Origin: an uncultured Mycolicibacterium sp.
Lineage (GTDB): Bacteria; Actinomycetota; Actinomycetes; Mycobacteriales; Mycobacteriaceae
Assembly (NCBI RefSeq): GCF_937941905.1
Contig: NZ_CALDGS010000065.1
Span: 1 to 10,383 of the forward strand
Length of the DNA stretch: 10,383 nt
Direction of reading: 5' to 3'
Shown: positions 1 to 6,461 of the stretch, one piece after another
Layout of the letters: each line of letters begins with the position of its first letter
How positions within the stretch are numbered: the first letter of the stretch is position 1
Notes under the pieces: model-generated
Seen by the model: the letters and a program-made list of their open reading frames with translations, nothing else
Told to the model about the DNA's origin: nothing
The model's database searches: none
Position numbers and translations under genes: made by a program

Positions 1-372
1 AGCGTGCTGGCCCCGGTGCTGTCCCAGCCGTCGCTGCCGCTGCCGCTGACCCCGAGGCAGCGCCGCGACCCGGGGGTCTCCGAGCAGGAGCTCGCCGTGG
101 TGGCGCGCCGGGCCGCCGATGAGGGGCTGTGCGCGCTGGGGCTGCGGTTCAGCAGGGACCCGATGTCGCCGCGGGCGCGGTTCGACACGCTCAAGGCGCG
201 GCTCGGCGACGCGTTCGAGGTGATCGAGATCGACTCCGGCCGGGGCAACCCGCACGGGTTCTCGCCGCTGGCGCACTCGGTGCTCACCCGGGAGGTGCGC
301 GAGGTCGACGGCCACCCCGCCTACGAGGCGCGCAAGCGGGTGGTGCAGTTCCTGAGCGAGCGGATCCGCTAG
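1..372 (+). CDS. Dienelactone hydrolase-family alpha/beta hydrolase, C-terminal part (5' end outside window)
   Basis: This is the C-terminal 123 codons of a gene that begins before the window; the frame is open from base 1, so the GTG at 4 need not be the real start. The sequence fits the end of the alpha/beta-hydrolase fold. Counting from that GTG codon, an LRFSRDPMSP segment carries a plausible catalytic acid (D52) after a hydrophobic strand. GNPHGF carries the plausible catalytic histidine (H84), followed by a helix ending FLSERIR. A histidine before Gly-Phe is typical of dienelactone hydrolases, which hydrolyse esters or lactones with a Cys/Ser-Asp-His triad. The nucleophile would lie in the missing part. 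No signal peptide can be judged. It ends in TAG at 370-372, sharing CTAG with the stop of the convergent AI-2E gene. The family call is fairly secure; the substrate is unknown. Confidence 0.72.
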   Translation, partial: SVLAPVLSQPSLPLPLTPRQRRDPGVSEQELAVVARRAADEGLCALGLRFSRDPMSPRARFDTLKARLGDAFEVIEIDSGRGNPHGFSPLAHSVLTREVREVDGHPAYEARKRVVQFLSERIR

Positions 373-389
373 GCGGAGGATCCGTTCGC
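356..389. terminator. Bidirectional hairpin over the shared CTAG stop
   Basis: Bases 356-367 (GCGAGCGGATCC) pair with 378-389 (GGATCCGTTCGC), giving a 12-bp stem with one G-U pair around a 10-base loop. On the opposite strand the G-U becomes an A-C mismatch. The loop contains CTAG (369-372), which is the stop of the rightward hydrolase and, read the other way, of the leftward AI-2E gene. No U-tract follows on either strand. Mycobacterial terminators often lack a strong U-tract, so a terminator role is reasonable but inferred. The stem lies within the last codons of both genes. Confidence 0.55.
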
Positions 390-1577
390 CGCCGGCTCGT
401 CGGGCGCGGCCTCGTCCGGGTCGGCGTCCGGGGCGGCACGGTCCGGTGCGCCCCGGCCCCGGAGCCGGCGCCACCAGGCCGGCCCGGCCGGTGCGCCGTC
501 GTCGAGGCCGGTGTCGAACTCCACGCCGCGGTAGACGGCCAGGTAGACGCTGATCGTGGTGACGATGATGATCATCAGCACCGGGCCGATCACGATGCCC
601 CAGAACCCCCACATCGAGATGCCGGCGAACACCGCCAGCAGCATCAGCGCCGGGTCCAGCCGGGCCGCCCGCGGCACCAGCACCGGCCGCAGGAAGTTGT
701 CGATGTTGGTCACCACCAGCACGTGGAACAGCACCACGAACACCCCGCCGACGACGTTGCCGAAGAACGCCATGGCGATGCCGAGCGGGATGGTCACCAC
801 CCCGCCGCCGAGCGGGATCACCGACAGCGCGGTGAGCAGGATCGCGAAGATGAAGAACCCGTCGTGGAACCCGGCGATGTAGACCGACGCCGCCCCGGCC
901 ACGCCCTGGCACAGCGCGATGACGAACTGTCCCTTGACGGTGCCGCGCACCATCGCGCCGATCTTGGCCAGGTACAGGTCGGTGATCTCCTCGCCGAGCG
1001 GGTTGAGCCGGCGCACCAGGGCCTGCACCTTGTCCCGGTTGACCAGCAGCGAGACGAACACGTACAGGAACACGATGGACGCCGCGATCGCCCCGGCCAC
1101 CCCGCCGACCGCGCCCTGCAGCACGCCGAGCAGCCACTGGCCGATGTGCTGGGACACCGTGACCACCGCATCGCGCACCGACTCCGGGGTGACGGTGGTG
1201 TGCTCCAGGAACGGGGCGCGCGACAGCGCGTCATTGACCACCTCGAGCGACCGGGCGCCCAGCGACGACAGGTCGGTGCGGGCCATCCACTCGCTGACGG
1301 TGTCGACCGCCTGGCTGATCTGCACGATCGCCAGCATCACCACCGCGGTGACCGGCACGATGACGATCAGCAGCGCTGACAGCACGGTCAGCCCCGCGGC
1401 CGGGCCGGTGCCGAGCCGCCGGCGCAGCCGCTCGTAGAGCGGGGAGAACAGATAGGCGGCGACGGCGGCCATCACGATGAGGATGAAGAATCCGCTCAGG
1501 AACCAGGCGCCGATCAGCAGGGCCAGGATGGTCACCACCGCCAGGGCCCGGCGCTGGGTGAGGTCGAGATCGTTCAT
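369..1577 (-). CDS. AI-2E family transporter (UPF0118/PerM-like membrane protein)
   Basis: A 402-residue polytopic inner-membrane protein of the AI-2E transporter family. Hydrophobic segments lie at about 10-45, 62-86, 155-179, 215-236, 240-270, 274-292 and 308-347. The region between the early and later helices (about 88-150) is soluble, as usual for the family. LSVIPLGGGVVTIP (251-264) and NFLRPVLVPR (294-303) resemble its conserved motifs. Known members export small molecules, including AI-2 in E. coli, or act as ion antiporters; which applies here is unknown. Residues about 356-402 form an acidic, Pro/Ala-rich cytosolic tail. The ATG at 1577 is preceded by GGAGGG (1585-1580) and overlaps the upstream SDR stop as ATGA (1574-1577), so translation is probably coupled. 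It is last in the leftward operon. As I recall, M. tuberculosis Rv1101c is a related protein at a comparable position. Confidence 0.85.
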   Translation of the reverse strand: MNDLDLTQRRALAVVTILALLIGAWFLSGFFILIVMAAVAAYLFSPLYERLRRRLGTGPAAGLTVLSALLIVIVPVTAVVMLAIVQISQAVDTVSEWMARTDLSSLGARSLEVVNDALSRAPFLEHTTVTPESVRDAVVTVSQHIGQWLLGVLQGAVGGVAGAIAASIVFLYVFVSLLVNRDKVQALVRRLNPLGEEITDLYLAKIGAMVRGTVKGQFVIALCQGVAGAASVYIAGFHDGFFIFAILLTALSVIPLGGGVVTIPLGIAMAFFGNVVGGVFVVLFHVLVVTNIDNFLRPVLVPRAARLDPALMLLAVFAGISMWGFWGIVIGPVLMIIIVTTISVYLAVYRGVEFDTGLDDGAPAGPAWWRRLRGRGAPDRAAPDADPDEAAPDEPAANGSSA

Positions 1578-2392
1578 CGCCCTCCATCCTGGGCCCGCCG
1601 CTGCCTTGCGACGAACCGTACCGCCGCGCGCTGCATCAGTCCCGGGGCGAGCCGGGCGAACAGCCAGGCCGCCTGCGACTGGCGCGGCCGCACCAGCAGC
1701 GCCTTGTTGCGCTCGATCGCGCGCAGCGTCTCGGCGGCGAGCCGGTCCGGGTCGTAGGCCCGCCGGACCCCCTGGCCCTTGAGGAAGTAGTCCCGGCCGA
1801 CGAACCCGCCGACCGCCCCCTTGTCCAGGATCGGGGTCTCCACCGCGCCCGGGCACACCGCGAGCACCCCGACCCCGCGGGACAGCGCCTCGCTGCGCAG
1901 CGCGAGCGAAAGCCCCACCACCGCATGCTTGCTCATCACGTAGCTGGTGATCTGCCCGGCGGCGGTGAGCCCCGCCATCGAGGCGGTGTTGACGATGTGG
2001 CCGTGGCCCTGGCGCAGCATCACCGGGTAGGCCGCGGCCACCCCGTGCACCACGCCGCGGATGTTGACGTCGATGATGGCGTTCCACTGCTCCAGCGTCA
2101 GCAGCTCGGTGTCGCCGCCCCAGACGATGCCGGCGTTGTTGAACATCAGATCCAGCCGGCCGGCGCGGTCCACCACGTCGTCCACGGCGGCCTGCACGGC
2201 CGCGGCGTCGGTGACATCCAATTGCATTGCCCGGCCGCCGATCTGGTCGGCGACCCGGTGTGCGGCCGCACCGTCGACGTCGGTGACGAGCACCTGCGCC
2301 CCGGCGCCGGCCAGCGCCCGGCACAGCGCCGCGCCGATACCGGAGCCGCCACCGGTGACGACGGCCTGCCGGCCGGCGAACCGTCCGCTCAC
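1574..2392 (-). CDS. SDR family NAD(P)-dependent oxidoreductase (272 aa)
   Basis: A classical short-chain dehydrogenase/reductase that should oxidise or reduce an alcohol/carbonyl group using NAD(P). It has the nucleotide-binding motif TGGGSGIG (13-20), an acidic residue after beta-2 (VTDVD, 37-40), which favours NAD(H), DV at 59-60, NNAG (85-88), a serine at about 138 and the catalytic YVMSK (Y151, K155). PGAVETP follows at 181-187. Residues about 215-272 form a basic, amphipathic C-terminal extension (RLAAETLRAIERNKALL and following), longer than in FabG-like SDRs and reminiscent of SDRs acting on lipophilic substrates. The GTG start at 2392 forms a GTGA overlap with the preceding SDR stop. 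There is no clear Shine-Dalgarno, so coupled reinitiation is likely. It ends in an ATGA overlap with the AI-2E gene. The substrate is unknown; operon partners suggest a hydroxy/keto lipid or steroid-like compound, which is inference. Confidence 0.86.
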   Translation of the reverse strand: MSGRFAGRQAVVTGGGSGIGAALCRALAGAGAQVLVTDVDGAAAHRVADQIGGRAMQLDVTDAAAVQAAVDDVVDRAGRLDLMFNNAGIVWGGDTELLTLEQWNAIIDVNIRGVVHGVAAAYPVMLRQGHGHIVNTASMAGLTAAGQITSYVMSKHAVVGLSLALRSEALSRGVGVLAVCPGAVETPILDKGAVGGFVGRDYFLKGQGVRRAYDPDRLAAETLRAIERNKALLVRPRQSQAAWLFARLAPGLMQRAAVRFVARQRRAQDGGR

Positions 2393-3144
2393 TGCCCGGC
2401 CAGTCGCAGCACGTGGCCGAGCACGTCCGGGTAGCGGCGCAGGTGCGCCCCGCCGTTGAGGTCGAGCACCTCGCCGGTCAGCCACGAGTTGGCCGGGTCG
2501 CACAGGAACAGCACCGCCGCGGCCACGTCCTGCGGGGTGCCGGCCCGGCCCAGCGGGGTGTTCTCCACGTACTCCTCGACCACGCCGGGGATCGCGGCGG
2601 CCGGGTCGGTCAGCGGGGTGTGCACGAAGCCGGGGGCCACCGCGTTGACCCGGATGCCGCGCGGTGCCAGTTCCAGCGCGGCGACCTGGGTGAACATCGA
2701 CAGCCCGGCCTTGGCCGCGCAGTAGGCGCTCATCCCGGCCGCGGCCTGGCGGGCGTTGAGCGAACTGATCGACACCAGCGCCCCGCCGTCGCGCAGTGCC
2801 CGCCCGGCGTGCTTGGTGACGATGAACGCCCCGGTCAGGCACACGTCGACGACGGCGCGGAACTGCTCGACCGGCATGTCCACGATGTGGCCGAGGTTGC
2901 TGAACCCGGCACAGTTGACCACGGCGTCCACCGGCCCGGTGGCCTCGAACAGGCGCTGCACCGACGCCTCGTCGGTGACGTCGACGGGCAGCCCGGTGTG
3001 CGGGTCGCCGAGTTCGGCGGCGCGGGTACGGGCGCCGTCGGCGTTGCGGTCGGCGACGGTGACCCGGTCCCCGCGGGCGGCGAAGGCCTGCGCGGTGGCC
3101 CAACCGATGCCCGAGGCGCCGCCGATCACCACACAGTTGCGCAA
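2389..3144 (-). CDS. SDR family oxidoreductase, FabG-like (251 aa)
   Basis: A second classical SDR, close to 3-oxoacyl-ACP reductase/alcohol dehydrogenase members in length and layout. It has GGASGIG (8-14), an acidic residue after beta-2 (VADRN, 30-34), DVTD at 55-58, NCAG (77-80, a variant of NNAG), a serine at about 127-128 in ISSLN, catalytic YCAAK (Y141, K145), VAPGFVHTPL at 169-178, and the usual end LTGEVLDLNGG. I chose the TTG at 3144 because AAGGAG (3155-3150) lies five bases before it. A GTG two codons upstream (3150) would give a neat GTGA overlap with the epimerase stop but would have no Shine-Dalgarno spacing. It sits between the epimerase and the second SDR, so the three enzymes probably act on one pathway. 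The reaction class is secure; the substrate is not known. Confidence 0.85.
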   Translation of the reverse strand: MRNCVVIGGASGIGWATAQAFAARGDRVTVADRNADGARTRAAELGDPHTGLPVDVTDEASVQRLFEATGPVDAVVNCAGFSNLGHIVDMPVEQFRAVVDVCLTGAFIVTKHAGRALRDGGALVSISSLNARQAAAGMSAYCAAKAGLSMFTQVAALELAPRGIRVNAVAPGFVHTPLTDPAAAIPGVVEEYVENTPLGRAGTPQDVAAAVLFLCDPANSWLTGEVLDLNGGAHLRRYPDVLGHVLRLAGQ

Positions 3145-3155
3145 TGTCACTCCTT
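3144..3155 (-). promoter_or_regulatory. Ribosome binding site deciding the TTG start of the FabG-like SDR
   Basis: Reading leftward, AAGGAG at 3155-3150 is followed by TGACA and then TTG at 3144. The TGA inside this spacer is the stop codon of the epimerase gene (3149-3147). The Shine-Dalgarno therefore lies in the last codons of the upstream gene, and a terminating ribosome would be in place to restart. The alternative GTG at 3150 overlaps the Shine-Dalgarno itself and is sterically unlikely. Confidence 0.55.
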
Positions 3156-4214
3156 CCGGTCCGGCGACGGATCGCCCCAGATCCGCCGGATCGCACCCCA
3201 CGGGTCGGCGTAGCTGCCGGGGTAGCCGCGGTAGGGCGACTGCCGGTGCAGGTACAGCCCGGCCAGCGGCGCGACGAGCCGCAGCGGATAGCGCCGCCAG
3301 CCCACCCCGGCGGAGATGTCGGCGAGCATCGCCGACCACGAATGACGTTGGTGGCCAAGGATCTTCTGCGCCGGTTCGGCGTCGATCCAGTCGGTGTGGA
3401 ACCAGCCGTCGGCGCTGTCCGGGTCGCCCCTGCGGCCGGCGGGCAGCACCCCCGGCAGGCCCATCGCCGCGGTGAGCGCCGCGCTGACCTCGCCGTAGAC
3501 GTGCCGGTGCGAGTCGTCGCCGGCGATCAGCAGCACCTGCCGGGTCTCGGGCACCGTGGTGGCGGCGGCGAACGCGGCCGCCACGTCGCGGGTGTCGACG
3601 GTGTGGATGCGGCCGTCGCTGGGCAGCACGGCCTCGAAGGTCAGAAAGTCGCGGTCCAGGTCGAAGCGCGGCTCACCCGGCAGCACCCCGCCGAGCCGCA
3701 GGATCAGCCAGTCCAGCCCGGATTCCCGCACCAGAGTCTCGGCCTCCACCTTGTGCGCGCCGTAGATATCGCAGGGGTTGACCGGGGTGTCGGCGGTCAG
3801 CGGCTCGGACACCCGGTACGGGTTGCGCGCCCCGTAGACGGCGATGCTGGAGGCGAGCACGAACCGCGGCGGCGCGGGCAACGCGGCGGCCGCCCGCAGC
3901 AGGTGCCCGGTGGCCTCGACGTTGACCTTGCGGGCGAGCGCGCGGCGGGCGTAGCAGAACGGCGGGATGATCGCGGCCAGGTGGATGATCGCCGCCGGCC
4001 GCACCGCCTGCAGCAGCGCCTGCACCGCGGCCGGGTCGGTCAGGTCCGCCCAGCGCACCTCGACCCGCGCCGGATCCAGGGCTTCGGCCGCCTTCCGGTT
4101 GGCCGGGACATCGAGGTCGGTGGCCACCACACGGCGGCCGGATCCGGCCAGATGCCGCACCGTGGCCGCCCCGACCAGCCCGAACGCCCCGGTCACCAGC
4201 ACGGTGTCGGTCAT
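3147..4214 (-). CDS. NAD-dependent epimerase/dehydratase family protein (extended SDR)
   Basis: A 355-residue extended SDR. The Rossmann motif TGAFGLVG (8-15) is at the very N-terminus, followed by an acidic residue after beta-2 (ATDLD, 31-35) that favours NAD(H). ADLTD is at 56-60, HLAA at 78-81, a serine pair at 122-123 and the catalytic YGAHK (Y151, K155). Family members include nucleotide-sugar epimerases and dehydratases and 3-beta-hydroxysteroid dehydrogenases. The C-terminal half (about 255-355) has several Trp, Tyr and Pro residues and no sugar-nucleotide motif I recognise, so the substrate is open. It is not close in sequence to Rv1106c, the 3-beta-HSD I recall beside xseB in M. tuberculosis. 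The ATG at 4214 follows GGAGGA (4225-4220) with a 5-base gap. It is the first gene of the leftward operon, 140 bases after xseB, so it may have its own promoter or receive read-through. Confidence 0.84.
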   Translation of the reverse strand: MTDTVLVTGAFGLVGAATVRHLAGSGRRVVATDLDVPANRKAAEALDPARVEVRWADLTDPAAVQALLQAVRPAAIIHLAAIIPPFCYARRALARKVNVEATGHLLRAAAALPAPPRFVLASSIAVYGARNPYRVSEPLTADTPVNPCDIYGAHKVEAETLVRESGLDWLILRLGGVLPGEPRFDLDRDFLTFEAVLPSDGRIHTVDTRDVAAAFAAATTVPETRQVLLIAGDDSHRHVYGEVSAALTAAMGLPGVLPAGRRGDPDSADGWFHTDWIDAEPAQKILGHQRHSWSAMLADISAGVGWRRYPLRLVAPLAGLYLHRQSPYRGYPGSYADPWGAIRRIWGDPSPDRKE

Positions 4215-4244
4215 CGCTCTCCTCCGTCGGCTCGCATTCGTGCA

Positions 4245-4272
4245 AATCTTGCCGTGAAAGTCGCCTCCGCAA
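4245..4272 (-). promoter_or_regulatory. Weak candidate promoter for the dehydrogenase operon
   Basis: Reading leftward, TTGCGG (4272-4267) and AAGATT (4250-4245) are separated by 16 bases and lie about 30 bases before the epimerase ATG. TTGCGG is a fair -35. AAGATT keeps only the A and final T of a -10 element. No better pair is visible in the 140-base gap, so this is a guess. The operon could also be fed from the xseB side. Confidence 0.22.
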
Positions 4273-4292
4273 GCGGTTTCGCGGCAGAAAGC

Positions 4293-4320
4293 GCAGCCGA
4301 CCCCGGCGCCGGGCAGCCGA
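4293..4320. repeat. Palindrome CCCGGCGCCGGG between GCAGCCGA direct repeats
   Basis: A perfect 12-bp palindrome at 4302-4313 is bracketed by two copies of GCAGCCGA, at 4293-4300 and 4313-4320. It sits in the gap between xseB and the epimerase gene, 35 to 62 bases past the xseB stop. As RNA it would fold only into a short, loop-poor stem, so it is a poor intrinsic terminator. It might be an operator or a remnant, or chance in GC-rich DNA. Confidence 0.3.
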
Positions 4321-4354
4321 AAGACGCCGTCGGCGAGCCGGTTTCAGAACGGGG

Positions 4355-4567
4355 TCAACGCTCCTCGGCGTCGCGTTCGGCGAGCACGTCCTCGACCCGT
4401 TGGCGCGCCCCGGCCAGGTGTTCCTCGCAGCGGCGGGCCAGCTCCTCGCCGCGCTCCCACAGCCGCAGCGACTCGTCGAGGGTCAGCCCGCCCTGCTCGA
4501 GCCGCTGCACCACCGCGATCAGCTCGTCGCGGGCCTCCTCGTACCCCATTTCGGAGACGGCCTTCAT
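4355..4567 (-). CDS. xseB: Exodeoxyribonuclease VII small subunit
   Basis: XseB binds the large subunit XseA in a one-large, several-small complex that degrades single-stranded DNA from both ends into acid-soluble oligonucleotides in the cytoplasm. The 70-residue product shows the family core: GYEEARDEL (8-16), VVQRLEQGGLTLDESLRLWERGEEL (read at 19-43, two helices joined by the conserved G-LTLDESL turn), then CEEHLAGARQRVEDVL. The length is usual for the family. The ATG at 4567 has AAGGAG (4577-4572) four bases upstream and overlaps the xseA stop as ATGA (4564-4567). That fixes the start over the internal ATG of MGYEEAR and predicts coupled translation with XseA. A less likely longer form upstream would only overlap xseA. 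Confidence 0.93.
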   Translation of the reverse strand: MKAVSEMGYEEARDELIAVVQRLEQGGLTLDESLRLWERGEELARRCEEHLAGARQRVEDVLAERDAEER

Positions 4568-5799
4568 GAATCTCCTTCCGGACCTTGGCTCACCGCGAGC
4601 ACCGCGCCGTCGGCCACCCGCACCCGCAGCCGGGCGCCGGCCGGGGCGTCGGCCACCGACCGCAGCACCGCACCGTCGTCGCCGACCTGCACCACCGCGT
4701 ATCCGCGGGCCAGCGTCTGGGCCGGGCCCAGCGCGGACAGCCGCGCCGACAGGTGCCCGACCCGCTCGGACTCGGCGGCGATGAGCCGGCCGATGTCGCG
4801 GCGCGCCGCGGCCCGGGCCCGCTCGATCTCCTCGGCCCGGGCGTCGACGGCCTGCAGCGGCGCGGCCAGCACCGGCCGGCTGCGCAGCTGCTGCAGCAGG
4901 TGCTGCTCGCGGTGCACCCAGTTGCGCAGGGCGCGGGCGCTGCGCGCCCGCAGGTCGTCGAGCAGCGCCTGCTCGGCGGCGGTGTCGGGGACGATGCGCT
5001 TGGCGGCGTCGGTGGGGGTGGCCGCGCGCAGGTCGGCGACGTGGTCGCACAGCGGGTTGTCCGGTTCGTGGCCGACCGCGCTGACCACCGGGGTGGTGCA
5101 GGCCGCGATCGCCCGGCACAGCGTCTCGTCGGAGAACGGCAGCAGATCCTCCACGCTGCCGCCGCCGCGCGCGATGACGATGACGTCCACCTCGGGGTGG
5201 CCGTCGAGCTCGCGCAGCGCCTCGACGATCTGCACCACCGCGGTCGGGCCCTGCACGGCGGTGTTGCGGATCTCGAACCGCACCGCCGGCCAGCGGGCCG
5301 TCGCCACCGTCACCACGTCGTGCTCGGCCGCCGAGGCGCGGCCGGTGATCAGCCCGATCCGGTTGGGCAGGAACGGGATGGGGCGCTTGCGCCGCGGGTC
5401 GAACAGGCCCTCGGCCTCCAGCAGCCGGCGCAGCCGCTCGATGCGCGCCAGCAGCTCACCGATACCGACCGCGCGGATGTCGCTGACCCGCAGCGAGAAC
5501 GTGCCGCGGCCGGTGTAGAACGACGGCTTGCCGCACACCACCACCTGGGTGCCCTCGGTCAGCGGCACCGGCGCGCGCTGCACCACGTCGCGCGCACAGG
5601 TCAGCGACAGCGACATGTCGGCCGCCGGGTCGCGCAGCGTCATGAACGCGGTGCGGGTGCCCGGCCGGAGCTTGATCTCGGTGAGCTGGCCCTCGACCCA
5701 CACCGTACCGAGCCGGTCGATCCACTCCTTGATCCGCATCGCGACGGTGCGCACCGGCCACGGGTGCTCCGCCGAGTTCGGCGGCGGCGCGGAGCTCAC
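4564..5799 (-). CDS. xseA: Exodeoxyribonuclease VII large subunit
   Basis: The catalytic subunit of exonuclease VII, which acts with XseB on single-stranded DNA during repair and recombination. Its 411 residues match the usual length. An N-terminal OB-fold (about 14-110) includes VWVEGQLTEIK, the MTLRDP strand and VVVCGKPSFYTGRGTFSL. The catalytic domain follows, with GIGELLARIERLRRLLEAEGLF (read at 112-133), IGLITGRASAAEHD, ARGGGSVEDLLPFSDE (210-225) and the conserved SAVGHEPDNPLCD (240-252) and AATPTDAA. A long helical, Arg/Glu-rich region (about 272-350) should make the extended coiled coil that XseB binds, and ARGYAVV (365-370) lies near the end. The GTG at 5799 overlaps the previous gene's stop as GTGA (5796-5799) with no clear Shine-Dalgarno, so it probably depends on coupling. 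The first residues (MSSAPPPNSAEHPWPVR) resemble other mycobacterial XseA starts. Confidence 0.95.
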   Translation of the reverse strand: MSSAPPPNSAEHPWPVRTVAMRIKEWIDRLGTVWVEGQLTEIKLRPGTRTAFMTLRDPAADMSLSLTCARDVVQRAPVPLTEGTQVVVCGKPSFYTGRGTFSLRVSDIRAVGIGELLARIERLRRLLEAEGLFDPRRKRPIPFLPNRIGLITGRASAAEHDVVTVATARWPAVRFEIRNTAVQGPTAVVQIVEALRELDGHPEVDVIVIARGGGSVEDLLPFSDETLCRAIAACTTPVVSAVGHEPDNPLCDHVADLRAATPTDAAKRIVPDTAAEQALLDDLRARSARALRNWVHREQHLLQQLRSRPVLAAPLQAVDARAEEIERARAAARRDIGRLIAAESERVGHLSARLSALGPAQTLARGYAVVQVGDDGAVLRSVADAPAGARLRVRVADGAVLAVSQGPEGDS

Positions 5800-6368
5800 T
5801 TCGCGGTGGCGCGCGTGATCCTGTTGGCCAGCAGGGTCTGGTAGGGGGCGCGGGCGCGGGTGGCCTCCTCGTAGGCCAGCAGCGCCTCGAGATCCTCCAC
5901 CTTCAGCTGCGGCAGCCGGGCCCGCAGCTGGGCCAGGGTCAGCGAGTCGTAGTCGAGTTCGACGGCGATCGCCGGCGGCTCGGCCGGGGCGGCGGGCTCG
6001 GGCTCGGCCGGGGCGGCCTCGCCGTTGTCGGACACCTTCGCCGCGACGTCCTCGCTGTAGAGCGCGTACCGGCCGGCGGTGCGCCGCGCGCCGGCGCCGG
6101 CGGCCTCGGCGTCGTCGGATTCCAGATCCTCGTCGAAGGTCGCCCACTCGGGCTGCTCGTCCTTGGGCGGGAAGATGGTGTCGAGCACCTCGTCGCCCTT
6201 GATGGCCAGCTCGGCGAGGTTCTGCTGGATGTGCATGTAGAGGTGGGCGGCCTGGCTGGCGACCGTCATCGGATACATGAGGATGGTCTGCGGCAGTTTG
6301 CGCGTCTCCTCGAGCGCGGTCGCGGCCGCACCCACCAGCAGTCGGACGCCGTACGGTGCAGTTGCCAT
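5796..6368 (-). CDS. Lipid droplet-associated-type protein (Rv1109c family)
   Basis: A 190-residue protein resembling M. tuberculosis Rv1109c and actinobacterial proteins annotated as lipid-droplet-associated; the name rests on memory of the family. Residues 1-65 (ATAPYGVRLLVGAAATALEETRKLPQTIL, shown in part) form an amphipathic, moderately hydrophobic helix region without a signal peptide or a clear membrane span. This suits surface binding to lipid. An acidic linker (about 68-90) and a Pro/Ala/Glu-rich stretch (115-135) follow. The C-terminal module (137-188) contains LDYDSLTLAQLRAR and VEDLEALLAYEEATRAR, a small helical domain seen in related actinobacterial proteins. The ATG at 6368 was chosen over an in-frame upstream codon because the family-like sequence begins there. 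It heads the xseA-xseB operon with a 4-nt overlap, although a link between lipid storage and exonuclease VII is not obvious. Confidence 0.75.
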   Translation of the reverse strand: MATAPYGVRLLVGAAATALEETRKLPQTILMYPMTVASQAAHLYMHIQQNLAELAIKGDEVLDTIFPPKDEQPEWATFDEDLESDDAEAAGAGARRTAGRYALYSEDVAAKVSDNGEAAPAEPEPAAPAEPPAIAVELDYDSLTLAQLRARLPQLKVEDLEALLAYEEATRARAPYQTLLANRITRATAK

Positions 6369-6379
6369 GGCCCAAGCCT
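6369..6379 (-). promoter_or_regulatory. Possible extended -10 for the xseAB operon
   Basis: Reading leftward, CAGGCT occupies -12 to -7 relative to the ATG at 6368. It keeps only the A at -11 and T at -7 of the mycobacterial A-N-N-N-T -10 core, so a leaderless start is possible but weak. The same bases include AGG eight bases before the ATG, a poor Shine-Dalgarno. Nothing better is visible in the 92-base divergent gap with ispH. Confidence 0.2.
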
Positions 6380-6448
6380 GCCTCAACGGCCCGACAACGC
6401 CAAGCGCAGGGCGTGCTCGCCGAGGTGTGTCGGGGGTGGTCCGGCACG

Positions 6449-6461
6449 TACCCTGAAACCA
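6449..6461 (+). promoter_or_regulatory. -10 element placing the ispH transcript start at its ATG
   Basis: TACCCT at 6449-6454 matches the mycobacterial TANNNT -10. If its last T is at -7, the +1 base is A6461, the first base of the ispH ATG. There is no purine-rich Shine-Dalgarno before the ATG. Both facts fit a leaderless mRNA, which is common in mycobacteria. No convincing -35 is seen. Confidence 0.6.

Noticed and set aside
129..1379. Long open frame on the + strand opposite the AI-2E gene
   Set aside because: Its translation is dominated by Arg, Asp, His and Gln, as expected for the complement of a hydrophobic GC-rich gene; the minus-strand frame has clear family motifs.
3144..4784. 546-codon open frame on the + strand across the epimerase and xseB
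   Set aside because: It spans two genes and a gap, has GC-bias composition and no motif; the minus-strand genes are certain.
4585..5844. Long + strand frame opposite xseA
   Set aside because: Antisense shadow of xseA with Arg/His/Gly-rich random composition.
6356..6460. Upstream in-frame extension of ispH
   Set aside because: It overlaps the divergent gene's start and would lie upstream of the predicted transcript start; family proteins begin near ATG 6461.
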